Source of the DNA: Myxococcota bacterium
GTDB taxonomy: Bacteria > Myxococcota_A > UBA9160 > SMWR01
Reading direction: 5' to 3'
Assembly (NCBI GenBank): GCA_039030075.1
Contig: JBCCEW010000010.1
Location: forward strand, 62,001 to 126,000
DNA length: 64,000 nucleotides
Positions 52,082 to 61,396 of this stretch are shown here, one piece after another. Under the pieces are notes generated by a model, which saw nothing but the letters and a program-made list of their open reading frames with translations, did no database searches and was not told the DNA's origin. A program made the position numbers and the translations under genes. Every line of letters begins with the position of its first letter. Positions within the stretch are counted from its first letter, which is position 1.

Positions 52082-53737
52082 ATGGCCGAGAGAACCTTGC
52101 GTTCGCGTTCGGACGTCGCACAACCGCCCCCTCTCCGGGGCCAAGCGCTGCTGAACGCTCCGGGGGCGACCAAGGGAACCGCGTTCTCCGAGGCAGAGCG
52201 AGACGCGCTGGGCCTGCGCGGACTGCTGCCGGCGCAGGTCGGCTCACAGCCGCTGCAGATGGAGCGCGTACTCGAGAATCTGAGTCGCAAGGACTCCGAC
52301 ATCGAGCGCTACATCTTCCTCACCGGGCTCCAGGCGCGGAACGAGCGGCTCTTCTACCGGGTGCTCATCGACCACGTCGACGACGTGCTATCGCTCGTCT
52401 ACACGCCCACCGTCGGCCAGGCCTGCCGCGAGTTCGCACACATCTTCCGCAAACCCCGGGGCTTCTACATCTCGGCGAACGACCGCGGTCGCGTCCGATC
52501 GATCCTCGACAACTGGCCCGAACGCGACGTTCGCATGATCGTCATGACCGACGGCGAGCGCATCCTCGGCCTCGGCGACCTCGGCGCCAACGGCATGGGG
52601 ATCCCGATCGGAAAACTCTCGCTCTACACCGCATTCGCCGGGATCGCCCCGGAGCAGTGCCTCCCGATCCAGATCGACGTCGGGACCGGCAACCAAGAGC
52701 TCCTGCGCGACCCGCTCTACCTCGGACTCAACCAGGAGCGCGTCAAGGGCGCCCCCTATCTCGCGCTCATGGACGAAGTGATGGAGGCGCTCCACGACGC
52801 GTTCCCCCAGGCGATCGTGCAGTTCGAGGACTTCCTCACCCCCAACGCCTACCGGCTCCTCGACCGCTACCGAGACCGCTACGCCTGCTTCAACGACGAC
52901 ATCCAGGGAACCGCGGCGGTCGCCCTCGCCGGCCTGCTCGCCTCGACGCGCACCACGGGGAAGTCGCTCCGTGAACAGACCTTCCTGTTCCTGGGCGCGG
53001 GCTCGGCGGCGACCGGGATCGCGGAGCTCCTCGTGGCCAGGCTCCGGCACGAGGGCCTCGCCGAGGAACAAGCCCGGTCACGCATCTGGTTCGTCGACGT
53101 CGACGGGCTCCTGGTGCGGAGCCGCGACGATCTGCTTCCCCACAATCACCGCTTCGCCCACGATCACGAGCCGCTGAGCTTCCACGCCGCCCTCGAGACG
53201 ATCGCCCCCGACGTCCTGATCGGCGCCACCGGGCACCCGGGCGTCTTCGACGAGGCGGCCCTCCGCACGCTCGCCCGCAAGCACGAACGCCCCGTCGTCT
53301 TTGCGCTCTCCAACCCGACCGACCGGTCCGAATGCACAGCGGAACAGGCCTTCGCCTGGAGCGGCGGGCGAGCGGTGTTCGCGAGCGGCAGCCCGTTCCC
53401 GAGCCTGGCGCTCAAGGACGGCGCGGAGTGGCGCCCTTCCCAGGCCAACAACGCCTACATCTTCCCTGGCATCGGGCTCGGCGCCCTCGCCGCCGAGGCG
53501 CAGCGTCTCAGTGACCCGATGTTCCTCGCGGCCGCGGCGGCGCTCGCCGGCGAGGTCTCCCCCGAGGAGATCTCCAACGGGTCGCTCTACCCCGACCTCC
53601 CGCGGATCCGTGAGGTTTCCGTCTCGATTGCGCGGGCCGTCGCGGAACAGGCCCACCGGGACGAGCTCGCTTCGGCTCCCGCCGAGCGCTGGAGCCCCGA
53701 TGCGCTTCGCCAGCGCATGTACGACCCGACCTACTGA
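52082..53737 (+). CDS. maeA: NAD-dependent malic enzyme
   Basis: A 551-residue oxidative decarboxylase of malate to pyruvate. LNAPGATKGTAFSEAERDAL and LRGLLPAQVGSQPLQMERVL mark the SfcA/ME1-type N-terminus. LVYTPTVGQACREFAHIFRK holds the catalytic Tyr, MTDGERILGLGDLGANGMGI follows, NDDIQGTAAVALAGLL has the metal-binding Asp residues, and FLFLGAGSAATGIAELLV is the NAD Rossmann motif. ALSNPTDRSECTAEQAF and NNAYIFPGIGLGAL complete the set. The start at the ATG at 52082 is supported by the family's usual N-terminus; the frame is open further upstream without homology. It is a single plus-strand gene linking the TCA cycle with pyruvate. Confidence 0.95.
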   Translation: MAERTLRSRSDVAQPPPLRGQALLNAPGATKGTAFSEAERDALGLRGLLPAQVGSQPLQMERVLENLSRKDSDIERYIFLTGLQARNERLFYRVLIDHVDDVLSLVYTPTVGQACREFAHIFRKPRGFYISANDRGRVRSILDNWPERDVRMIVMTDGERILGLGDLGANGMGIPIGKLSLYTAFAGIAPEQCLPIQIDVGTGNQELLRDPLYLGLNQERVKGAPYLALMDEVMEALHDAFPQAIVQFEDFLTPNAYRLLDRYRDRYACFNDDIQGTAAVALAGLLASTRTTGKSLREQTFLFLGAGSAATGIAELLVARLRHEGLAEEQARSRIWFVDVDGLLVRSRDDLLPHNHRFAHDHEPLSFHAALETIAPDVLIGATGHPGVFDEAALRTLARKHERPVVFALSNPTDRSECTAEQAFAWSGGRAVFASGSPFPSLALKDGAEWRPSQANNAYIFPGIGLGALAAEAQRLSDPMFLAAAAALAGEVSPEEISNGSLYPDLPRIREVSVSIARAVAEQAHRDELASAPAERWSPDALRQRMYDPTY

Positions 53738-53793
53738 CCCGCGCACGGACCTCGCACCTCGATGCGCCACAGGCCAGTCGAGGGACGCCGGCC

Positions 53794-55479
53794 TCAGCCG
53801 CTGAAGAGCGCGTCTTCCGACAGGGGCTTCGAGAAGAAGAAGCCCTGCATCCAGTGGCAGCCGTTCCGCAACAAGAACGCGCGCTGCGCCTGGGTCTCGA
53901 CGCCCTCGGCCACCACTTCGAGACCGAGCCCGTGGCCGAGCCCGATGATGGAGCGTGCCGTCATCGCGCCCTTGTCGTCGCGGGTCGCCGCGACCACGAA
54001 GCTGCGATCCACCTTCAGCTCATCCAGAGGGAGCTGCGGGAGCAGACTCAGGTTGCAGAAGCCGGTCCCGAAGTCATCGACGGCCACTCGCACCCCCCGG
54101 TCGCGGAGGCGACCCAGGATGCGGCGGCTCGTCTCGATCTCGCGCACCAGCGAGCTCTCGGTGATCTCCACCAACAGCTCCGACCCGGGCAGGCCGGCCT
54201 CCTCGAGGGCGTCGACCACCAGACGGTCGAAGTCTCCGTGGCAGAGCTGGCGCGGCGCGACGTTGATCGACACCGGGCCGAACGACTTCCCGCTCTCGAT
54301 CCAGCGCGCCTGGGCCAACAGGGCGTGCCGAAGCACCCAAGCACCCATCTCGTCGATCAACCCACTCTGCTCGGCGACCGGAATGAAGTCTCCGGGTGGA
54401 ACCAGGCCGCGCCGGGGGTGGTGCCAACGCAGCAACGCCTCGACGCCGATCTTGGATCCGGTCCGGCCATCGACGCGAGGCTGGTAGTGGAGCACGAACT
54501 CGTCGCGCTCGAGGGCACGGCGCAGGCCGGCCTCCAGGTCGGCGCGATGCCGCGTCTCTTCCTGCAGCTCGCGCGTGTAGTAGCAGCAGGCTTCGCCGGT
54601 GGACTTCGCGCGGTACATCGCGGCGTCGGCATTGGCGAGGAGCATCTCGGCGTCGGTCCCGTTGTCGGGGAACAGAGCGATCCCGATCGAGGCACCCACT
54701 GCGATGTCGCGCTCGGTGTCCGCAAAGCGCATCGGCTCCGAGAGTCGGTTGGCCAGCTTCGATGCGACCAGGAACGCGTCGCGCGGATGCCGAATGTTCG
54801 ACAACAGCACCACGAACTCGTCGCCACCAATGCGGGCGGAGGTGTCCGACTCCCGCAACTCGGCCTTCAGGCGCTTCGCGACCTCGACGAGCACGGCGTC
54901 ACCGATGCGATGCCCCGCCGAGTCGTTGATCAGCTTGAAGCCATCGAGGTCGATGAACAGCACCGCTATCGGCGCACCGCGACGCGCTGCGCCCTTCAAC
55001 GCATGCTCCAGCCGATCCATCAGCAGATACCGGTTCGGGAGCTCGGTGAGTCCGCAGTGGGTCGCGAGGAAGTGGACGCGCTCGTTCGCCAGCAAGAGGT
55101 TCTGTGCGAGGGCGTGGCGCTCCACCGCGTGGCGCAGGGCCTTCGCGAGAACCCGCGGCTCGTACATCCCCTTCGCGAGGTACTCCTGCGCACCGGCCTG
55201 AACGGCAGCGAGCGCCATCTCCTCGTCGTCGTGCCCCGTCAGCACCACGACCGGAGGCGGGCTGCCCGCTTCCCCCAGGAACGTCTCGAGCGTCTCCAAG
55301 CCCGTGCTATCGGAGAGATTCAGGTCCATGACGACGACGTCGGGCTCGCTCGTCTCGAGGACGGCGAGGCCTTCGCGCAGGGATCGGGCCTCGTGGACGG
55401 ACGCATCCACGCCGCTCGCAAGCCGTTTGCGAAACAGCAGCGCATCGGCCTCGTCGTCTTCGATCAGTAGGACGTCCAC
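53794..55479 (-). CDS. response regulator with REC, GGDEF and EAL domains
   Basis: A 561-residue c-di-GMP turnover protein. REC is at 1-120 with acidic Glu7/Asp8/Asp9, phospho-acceptor Asp52 (VVMDLNLSDSTG) and the usual Lys near 103. GGDEF is at 140-300 with an intact SARIGGDEF (218-222) and an RxxD inhibitory site at Arg209-Asp212, both pointing to an active diguanylate cyclase. EAL is at 315-555 with GVEALLRW (EAL 347-349), EITESSL, DDFGTGFCNL, KVDRSFV and AEGVET, the full set for phosphodiesterase activity. It starts at a GTG with GGAGATGAG upstream. No kinase is adjacent, but several lie 2-8 kb away. Which activity dominates cannot be told. Confidence 0.94.
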   Translation of the reverse strand: MDVLLIEDDEADALLFRKRLASGVDASVHEARSLREGLAVLETSEPDVVVMDLNLSDSTGLETLETFLGEAGSPPPVVVLTGHDDEEMALAAVQAGAQEYLAKGMYEPRVLAKALRHAVERHALAQNLLLANERVHFLATHCGLTELPNRYLLMDRLEHALKGAARRGAPIAVLFIDLDGFKLINDSAGHRIGDAVLVEVAKRLKAELRESDTSARIGGDEFVVLLSNIRHPRDAFLVASKLANRLSEPMRFADTERDIAVGASIGIALFPDNGTDAEMLLANADAAMYRAKSTGEACCYYTRELQEETRHRADLEAGLRRALERDEFVLHYQPRVDGRTGSKIGVEALLRWHHPRRGLVPPGDFIPVAEQSGLIDEMGAWVLRHALLAQARWIESGKSFGPVSINVAPRQLCHGDFDRLVVDALEEAGLPGSELLVEITESSLVREIETSRRILGRLRDRGVRVAVDDFGTGFCNLSLLPQLPLDELKVDRSFVVAATRDDKGAMTARSIIGLGHGLGLEVVAEGVETQAQRAFLLRNGCHWMQGFFFSKPLSEDALFSG

Positions 55480-55593
55480 CTCATCTCCATCGAGCCGCGC
55501 ATCCGCTTCCTTGAAGAGATTCGCGTGTCAATTAAACCCAGGAGATGGGCTCCGTACTTCCTCGAGCGCGCCAGGCGCCGATGCTGGGCGGGA

Positions 55594-57192
55594 TCAGTCC
55601 GCCTGGACGGCCGCATCCGACACCGTCGGGAACAGATCTTCCGCGGAGCGCGGTAGCTGCCCTTCTGCCCGCCAGACCGCGTGATGACGGCGGAACTCGG
55701 TGGGCGACTTCAAACCAGCCGCCGCCGCAAGCGCAGCGATCGAGGCCCGAAGGGTCGTCACGTAGTTCAGTACGCGGAACTGCTTCTCGTCCACGACCAG
55801 AGCCTCGATGAGCTTCTCGTCCGTGGTGGCCACGCCCACGGGGCACGTGTTCGAATGGCAACGCTGGGTTTGGATACAGCCCACCGAGATCATCATGCCG
55901 CGCGCGACATTGACGGCATCCGCGCCGAAGCAGAGCGCCAGCGCGATCCGATCGGCCGAGAAGAGCTTCCCGGAGGCGATGATCTTCACGCGATCGCGCA
56001 CGCCCGCCCGCCGGAGCGCGTCATCGGCCTCGATGATCGCCGCGCGCGAGGGCATCCCCACGCTATCGGCCATCTCGCGATAGGTCGCTCCGGAGCCGCC
56101 TTCTCCGCCGTCTACGGTGATCCAATCCGGACCATCGCCCCGCTGGGCCATCGCCAGGGCCAGCTCGTCGACCGAGCCCGGCCCGCCCACGACGATCTTG
56201 ATGCCGACGGGCTTCCCGCCCTCCTGACGCAGCCGCGCGATCCACTCGAAGAGATCGTCGACGTCCGAGATCATCGGGAAGCGGTTGGGCGAGTTGATCG
56301 TCTGCCAGGCAGGAACGCCGCGGATCTCGGCGATCTCCGGGGTGACCTTCTCGCCCTCCAGGTGTCCGCCGCGAATCTTGGCACCCTGGTGGAGCTTGAG
56401 CTCGAACCCGACCACAGCGTCGAGAGCGGCCTTCTTGCGGAACTCGGACCAGTCGAAACCGCCGTCTGCATCGCGCACCCCGTGCAGCCCCGGCCCGATC
56501 TGCACGACGATCGGCGCGCCACCCTTCAGGTGATGCGGCGACAGCCCGCCCTCGCCGGTGTTCATCCAGGACGAGCCGGCCATCGCCAGGCCAGAGCTCA
56601 GCGCCTCGATCGCGGTCCGACCGAGCGCGCCATAGGACATTCCGCCCATTCCGATCATTCCGCGCAGGACCCACGGATGCGGCAGGTCTTCTCCCATGCG
56701 AAGCGCGAAGTCTTCCGTGAGCGTCCAGGATGCGACGTCCACCTTTTCGACGTGCTCTCGGCGATGGAAGATGCCGTCGTGGTCCATCACGTAGCGCTGC
56801 GTCTCGATCGACGGCTTGTCGTCGATGCCCATCTCCTCCCGCAAGCTCGGGAGCAACGCGTTGCGGAGGTACCAGCCGGGCTCTTCGTAGTCGCGCTTGG
56901 AGCCGAACGACACCAGCGTATTGAGGTACTTCGACGCCATGACCATCGAGAGATAGTCCTCGCGCGAGAAGGGCTTCCCGGTACGATCGCCGTCGAACAA
57001 GTACTGCCGGAGCTCGGGTCCGAGGTGCTCGAGCACGTAGCGCATGCGTCCGAGGAGCGGGAAGTTCCGCAGCAGCGCGTGCTGCGACTGATTCCGCGCG
57101 CGCACGGAGAAGTAGAAGCCAGCGAAGAGAACGGCGAGGACGACGAAGATCCCCCCCGCCATCAGCCAATCCAAGATCTCACTCCAGCCCAT
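55594..57192 (-). CDS. membrane-anchored glutamate-synthase-like FMN protein
   Basis: A 532-residue protein with one N-terminal membrane helix (LMAGGIFVVLAVLFAGFYFSV) and a TIM-barrel domain related to the FMN-binding part of glutamate synthase: GMIGMGGMSYGALGRTAIEAL, NTGEGGLSPHH, VQIGPGLHGV, GIKIVVGGPGSVDELA, ITVDGGEGGSGATYREMADS, and CIQTQRCHSNTCPVGVATTD, whose Cys set fits the [3Fe-4S] cluster. It lacks the glutaminase and ammonia-channel domains of full GltB, so it is not a normal glutamate synthase. Such stand-alone proteins are widespread and of uncertain function. The ATG at 57192 starts at the family's usual MGWSEIL; an ATG at 57222 is possible. Confidence 0.9.
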   Translation of the reverse strand: MGWSEILDWLMAGGIFVVLAVLFAGFYFSVRARNQSQHALLRNFPLLGRMRYVLEHLGPELRQYLFDGDRTGKPFSREDYLSMVMASKYLNTLVSFGSKRDYEEPGWYLRNALLPSLREEMGIDDKPSIETQRYVMDHDGIFHRREHVEKVDVASWTLTEDFALRMGEDLPHPWVLRGMIGMGGMSYGALGRTAIEALSSGLAMAGSSWMNTGEGGLSPHHLKGGAPIVVQIGPGLHGVRDADGGFDWSEFRKKAALDAVVGFELKLHQGAKIRGGHLEGEKVTPEIAEIRGVPAWQTINSPNRFPMISDVDDLFEWIARLRQEGGKPVGIKIVVGGPGSVDELALAMAQRGDGPDWITVDGGEGGSGATYREMADSVGMPSRAAIIEADDALRRAGVRDRVKIIASGKLFSADRIALALCFGADAVNVARGMMISVGCIQTQRCHSNTCPVGVATTDEKLIEALVVDEKQFRVLNYVTTLRASIAALAAAAGLKSPTEFRRHHAVWRAEGQLPRSAEDLFPTVSDAAVQAD

Positions 57193-57455
57193 CACGGCCG
57201 CACCGCCCCCCTCACAAGGCATTCCGCCCCATTCCCACTGCTCTTCGTCCGTTCATGGAACAGTCACGAGAGCTTCGGCCGGGGCGCGGGCGCACGGCGG
57301 ACACCGATCGGGTGCAAGCCGATCGGTCGACGGCTTCTACGGAATCGCGGTTGGGCGTTTCACGGGTGTGCCGGCGAGAACGCGGCGGGCGCCCCGCCAA
57401 GGCCGGGCACTTCGATCCGCGTCAGGCGTTCCGATCCGGAACGCAGGGCTTGGAG

Positions 57456-57698
57456 TCAGTCGGACGGACGGCGGCTACGACGCTCGCGATCGACTTCGCG
57501 CGCCGCGTCGACCATGCGGCGGCGGGCCGCCACGCTGGGCGGAAAGGTCTCGCCGGCCAGTTCACGACCGGCGACCTCCATGAACGCGGCGAGGGATACC
57601 CCCGCGCGCGCACAGAAATCGCGCCAGCCGGCCGCGGCTTCCGGAGAGACCCGCGCGGAGAGCACTTCGCGGGCCCCCTTCTCGTCGCTAGCGCTCAT
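57456..57698 (-). CDS. small ribbon-helix-helix-like protein
   Basis: An 80-residue charged protein with AGGAGA seven bases before the ATG at 57698. VLSARVSPEAAAGWRDFCARAGVSLAAFM reads as strand, helix, turn, helix: the CopG/Arc-type ribbon-helix-helix with a Ser/Thr-Leu-Ala-Ala turn. The end RRRMVDAAREVDRERRSRR is a basic helix. No toxin gene follows within the operon, so an antitoxin role is not supported; a small regulator is likelier. Direct repeats of ATCAG...GCTTG around 57713-57740 just upstream could be its own site. Family assignment is tentative. Confidence 0.62.
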   Translation of the reverse strand: MSASDEKGAREVLSARVSPEAAAGWRDFCARAGVSLAAFMEVAGRELAGETFPPSVAARRRMVDAAREVDRERRSRRPSD

Positions 57699-57825
57699 CC
57701 TATCTCCTGCTATCATCAGCTTGCATCAGTGAGCTTGACCGACATTTCTAGCACACCTTCGATCCCGCGGGGCTGAATCCCTCCTTTCCCGCCTGCGCTC
57801 GGATCCGCTCAAGGAGGAGCGGCAC

Positions 57826-58920
57826 ATGAGCGAGTCGCACTTACGGCTTCCGCGTGCCTTCCACCTGGGAGACGCGTTGGCAGCCGTGATGGACTCCATT
57901 CCGGCCCTCGTCTTTCTCAAAGACGCCAACAACCAGATCCTCTACGCCAACCACGCTGTCGCCGAGGCCATGGCCACCACGCCCGAGGCCATGGTCGGCA
58001 CCGCGTCGGAACGCTGGTATCCCGCCGAGCACGCGGAGCGCTATTTCGCGGACGACCTCGAGGTCATGCGCTCGGGCCGCCCGCAGCTCGGCATCGAGGA
58101 ACCGAAGCGCACGCATTCCGGCGAGATCCGGCTGCAGACCGACAAGTTCCCGGTCTTCGATGACGCCGACAATCCGGTGGGCATCCTGGTGATCGCGCGC
58201 GACACCACCCACGAGAGCCAAGACCCGGGCCAATCGGCGCGCTTGGCGACGGTGGGTCGCCTGGCGGCGGGTGTGGCGCACAACGTCAACAACGCGCTCA
58301 CCCTCCTGCTCGGCCAGATCGACGTCGCCGAGCAGGCGCTCCAAAGCGACGACGACCCGACCGCCGCGCTCGAGCTGGCCCGCAATGCCATCCGCAAGAC
58401 CACCGCCTCTACTCGGAAGCTGATGTCGATTGCGCAGCCACACCCGGTCGCGCCGACCTGGCAAGCGCCCAACGAGATCCTCCGCGAAGTCGCCGCGCTG
58501 CTCGGCGGCGCGCTCTCCAACGTGGAGCTCCGCGTCTCGCTCGACAACGACGTGCCCCCGCTGTGCGTCGACGCCGACGGCTTGCTCGAGGTGTTCGTGA
58601 ACCTCGCGCTCAACGCGCGCGACGCCATGCCCGAGGGAGGCACGCTTCAGTTCTTGTCTCGCCTGCTCCCCGCCACAGCGAGCGAACCGGCGCGGGTGCG
58701 CCTGTCGGTGGCCGACACGGGAACCGGGATCCCCGAAGCGCTACGCCCGACCCTCTTCGAACCCTTCGTGAAGGGTTCGGGCTCTCACGGCCACGGTCTC
58801 GGATTGGCGAGCGCTCGTGCCCTGGTCGAGGATCAGGGCGGCGAACTCAGCTTCGAGACGCAGACGGGCCGGGGCACCACCTTCCACGTCACGCTCCCGG
58901 TGCCAACCGAGGACGGCTAG
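57826..58920 (+). CDS. PAS-domain sensor histidine kinase
   Basis: A 364-residue cytoplasmic kinase with an AAGGAGGAG site. A PAS domain (about 15-130: VMDSIPALVFLKDANNQILY, GMLVIARD-like GILVIARDTTHES) precedes the dimerisation helix with phospho-acceptor His152 in RLAAGVAHNVNNALTLLL. The HATPase domain (about 230-364) has LLEVFVNLALNARDAMPEGG (N-box), ADTGTGIPEALRPTLFEPF (G1) and GSHGHGLGLASARALV (G2). No transmembrane segment is seen. It converges on the TolB-N-like gene with shared CTAG stop codons. It is the nearest intact kinase to the orphan regulators in this cluster. Confidence 0.91.
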   Translation: MSESHLRLPRAFHLGDALAAVMDSIPALVFLKDANNQILYANHAVAEAMATTPEAMVGTASERWYPAEHAERYFADDLEVMRSGRPQLGIEEPKRTHSGEIRLQTDKFPVFDDADNPVGILVIARDTTHESQDPGQSARLATVGRLAAGVAHNVNNALTLLLGQIDVAEQALQSDDDPTAALELARNAIRKTTASTRKLMSIAQPHPVAPTWQAPNEILREVAALLGGALSNVELRVSLDNDVPPLCVDADGLLEVFVNLALNARDAMPEGGTLQFLSRLLPATASEPARVRLSVADTGTGIPEALRPTLFEPFVKGSGSHGHGLGLASARALVEDQGGELSFETQTGRGTTFHVTLPVPTEDG

Positions 58921-59597
58921 GACTCGGGCACCTCGGTGTCGACCTGCGCCGCGTTCGTGGTGGCGCCGTTCTGGTAGACCGCTTTCTCGAGCGCTTCCAG
59001 TCGGTCGACGAGGTCTCGCAGCAGAGCCGCATCGGCGCGCACGCCGGCCGCGGCCGGGTCGGGCGCAGGCGCGCCGGCCCGCATGGGCGGCGCCTGGGCC
59101 TGCACATAGAGCGCGACGCGATCCACGATCTCGTCGAGCTTGGGAATGATGTCGCCCACCGTGCCGCTCTGAATGAAGATGCGACGAGCGGCCGCGGCTT
59201 CGGCCTCGCTCGCCAGCACCGGCACGCAATGGATGTCGAGGCTGGCCCCGTCCCCGAACTGGGTGAAGGAGCCGAAGATCACGTAGTCGGCGCCCCGGGT
59301 TCGGCCCTGATCGAGGGCCTTAGAGAGCTCGGTGGTGCCCGCACTGGCGTCGTGCAGGCGGAGCGTCTGGGCGGTGCCGTCCTGCTCGAGACGCGAAGAG
59401 ATCATGTCGGAGATGCCGCGGCTCACGTAGCTGGCATCGGGTGCGGCGCTGTGGACGACGATCGGCAGGATCACCAACCGGACGGAGCCGCCGGCCAGTG
59501 CCGGCCCCGCCAACAGGAGGGCGGCGAGCCCGGCCAGGAACGCCCCCAGCAGGCGGCGATGCGCGCCCACAGGCGAATGGGAGTCTTGGGGCTGCAC
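58917..59597 (-). CDS. exported TolB-N/FlgO-like protein
   Basis: A 226-residue protein starting at a GTG with AGGAGAGAC upstream, and with a signal peptide (LLGAFLAGLAALLLAGPALA). The mature part has the TolB-N-like pattern: VRLVILPIVVHSAAPDASYV, SRGISDMISSRLEQDG, SKALDQGRTRGADYVIFGSF, TQFGDGASLDIHCV. These domains are seen in periplasmic proteins that assemble with lipoproteins or porins. The C-terminal 60 residues form a helix that could be coiled (LLRDLVDRLEALEKAVYQ). It stands between the two kinases on the minus strand and is likely envelope-facing. The partner is unknown. Confidence 0.78.
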   Translation of the reverse strand: MQPQDSHSPVGAHRRLLGAFLAGLAALLLAGPALAGGSVRLVILPIVVHSAAPDASYVSRGISDMISSRLEQDGTAQTLRLHDASAGTTELSKALDQGRTRGADYVIFGSFTQFGDGASLDIHCVPVLASEAEAAAARRIFIQSGTVGDIIPKLDEIVDRVALYVQAQAPPMRAGAPAPDPAAAGVRADAALLRDLVDRLEALEKAVYQNGATTNAAQVDTEVPES

Positions 59598-59773
59598 GGT
59601 CGCGTCTCTCCTTGCTTCGAAAACCCAGGCGACGATGTCCGCGCCTCGTGCCGCAGTGCCCCCGAAGGGCTGATGCGGCGGGTGGCCTGCCCCCACAAAC
59701 CCGCACGGGCCCGTGGGCTGCTGGCCGTCCCCTCCCCGGACGAGCGGGAGGAGCTTAGCTCAGCCGAGCCGGC

Positions 59774-61396
59774 TCAGGCGCCAGCGGTGTCCCCTACCGG
59801 CAGCCGCACCACGAATCGGGACCCTCGGCCCTCCCCGTCTTGCACCTCCAGCGTGCCACCGTGCTCGGTGACGATCCGCTGGCAGACCAGCAGACCGAGC
59901 CCGGCGTTCGCGTCGGCATCTTCTCCCGCCAGGAACGGGTCGAAGATCTGCTCGAGCTGTTCCGCCGCCAGGCCAGGGCCCGTATCGGTCACGGACAACT
60001 CGACGCCGCTCTCGTCGTAGGCGGCACGCGTGCGCACCGAGATTTCGCCGCCTTCCGGCGTGACAGCCAGTGCGTTCAGCACGAGGTTGAGCACCACCTG
60101 GTGGAGCTGGTCGCGTACGGCCACCAGCTTCGGCATGTCGGGTTCGCCCGTCCATCGCAGCATGATGCGGCCGAGATGGGCCTCCCGCTGCAACATGGAG
60201 ACGACTTCGCCCACGACGTCGCCGAGGCTCACGGCTTCGCGGCTGGTGCCCGCCGCGCCGCGCCCCACGCGCTGCATGGTGTCGACCAAGCGCTCGATCT
60301 TCGAAAGATCAGCCTGTGCCTGGGTCTTCTCTTCGCCCGACTTGCTCGTCTGCTCGACGAAGGTACGCAGCGACGTCAGCGGCTCTTCGATCTCTTGCGC
60401 GAGCCCGGAGGCCAACGTGCCGAGCCGGTCGGCCCGGCGCATCTGCTCACGGGAGCGACGCAGGTCTTCGACGAGACGGGCGTTCTCGACCGCAACCGAA
60501 GCCTGGCTGGCCAGCCCCTCGATCATGGTGACGTCGTCGGCGCTGAAGCGCGCCCCGCCACTGCGGTTGTCGACGGTGATGGCGCCGAGCAGGCCTTCCT
60601 TGCCGTAGAGCGGGGTGACGAGGATCTCGTCGGCCGCCACCTCGGTTACCCAGGTGCGCACCGCGCCGCGATACTCGAGGCCGCGGTCGCCCTTCAGTGT
60701 GAGCGACATGCCATCTTCGAGCTTGGTCAGGAAGTCGCCGGCGTTCTCGTGCGTGAAGGACAGGCCCTCGAGGCGCACATCGATCTCGTCGCGGGCGGTC
60801 GACGGCCGCGCCCAACTGAGGCTGCCGTTGCGGCGGTCGCGCAGCAGCACGCTCGCGCCGTCGAAGCTCATGTCTTCGCGCAAGGTGCGGATCAACAGGT
60901 CGAGCAGGCGCTCGATTTCGAGCTCGCGGTTCATCGCCGCCGAGACGCGGCTCAGGATCTGCAGCTCGTTGAGGAGCTGGGCACGCTCGCGGTCGAGGGC
61001 ATAGGCCTCGATGCCGCGCATGAGCGTGGCTCGCACGTCAGCCGGCTCCCAGGGCTTGGGAATGAAGCGGTAGATGGCGCCGCGGTTGATGGCTTCTTGC
61101 AGCGTGGCCACGTCGCCGTAGGCGGTGACCATGATCCGCACCGTGGCCGGGTCGAGCTCGGCAGCGCGCACCAGGAACTCGGTGCCGGTCATGCCGGGCA
61201 TGCGGTGATCCGAGAGCACGAGCGCCACGGGCTTCGTGGCGAGGATCTCGAGACCTTCATCGCCGCTCGTGGCGGTGTAGATGGCGAACTCGCGGCGGAA
61301 CGTGAGCTCGAAGATCCGTAGGTTGTCGGGCTCGTCGTCGACGTAGAGGATCGGGTATTCGCGGAAGTCGACGAGCGAATCGGGCTTAGGCTGCAT
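59774..61396 (-). CDS. REC-GAF-kinase protein with Gln in place of the phospho-acceptor His
   Basis: A 540-residue protein. REC (1-125) is intact: YVDDEPDN (Asp20/Asp21), LSDHRMPGMTG (Asp63) and FIPKPW (Lys114). A helix (130-160) leads into GAF (about 150-312, ITVDNRSGGARFSADDV). The kinase part has a DHp-like helix, but the H-box reads GLAQEIEEPLTSL with Gln334 where His is required and Glu replacing the usual Asn. The HATPase part looks intact (VVLNLVLNALAVTPEGG, TDTGPGLAAEQLEQIFDPF, GLGLLVCQRIV). It cannot autophosphorylate in the usual way, so it is probably a phosphatase, allosteric subunit or ATP-binding sensor. The ATG at 61396 overlaps the end of the hybrid kinase gene by 11 bases. 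Confidence 0.88.
   Translation of the reverse strand: MQPKPDSLVDFREYPILYVDDEPDNLRIFELTFRREFAIYTATSGDEGLEILATKPVALVLSDHRMPGMTGTEFLVRAAELDPATVRIMVTAYGDVATLQEAINRGAIYRFIPKPWEPADVRATLMRGIEAYALDRERAQLLNELQILSRVSAAMNRELEIERLLDLLIRTLREDMSFDGASVLLRDRRNGSLSWARPSTARDEIDVRLEGLSFTHENAGDFLTKLEDGMSLTLKGDRGLEYRGAVRTWVTEVAADEILVTPLYGKEGLLGAITVDNRSGGARFSADDVTMIEGLASQASVAVENARLVEDLRRSREQMRRADRLGTLASGLAQEIEEPLTSLRTFVEQTSKSGEEKTQAQADLSKIERLVDTMQRVGRGAAGTSREAVSLGDVVGEVVSMLQREAHLGRIMLRWTGEPDMPKLVAVRDQLHQVVLNLVLNALAVTPEGGEISVRTRAAYDESGVELSVTDTGPGLAAEQLEQIFDPFLAGEDADANAGLGLLVCQRIVTEHGGTLEVQDGEGRGSRFVVRLPVGDTAGA

Noticed and set aside
55594-57192. Complete glutamate synthase large subunit
   Set aside because: The N-terminal glutaminase domain and C-terminal GXGXG domain are absent and no small subunit is adjacent.
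57456-57698. Toxin-antitoxin module
   Set aside because: The small ribbon-helix-helix-like protein has no toxin-like gene adjacent on either side.
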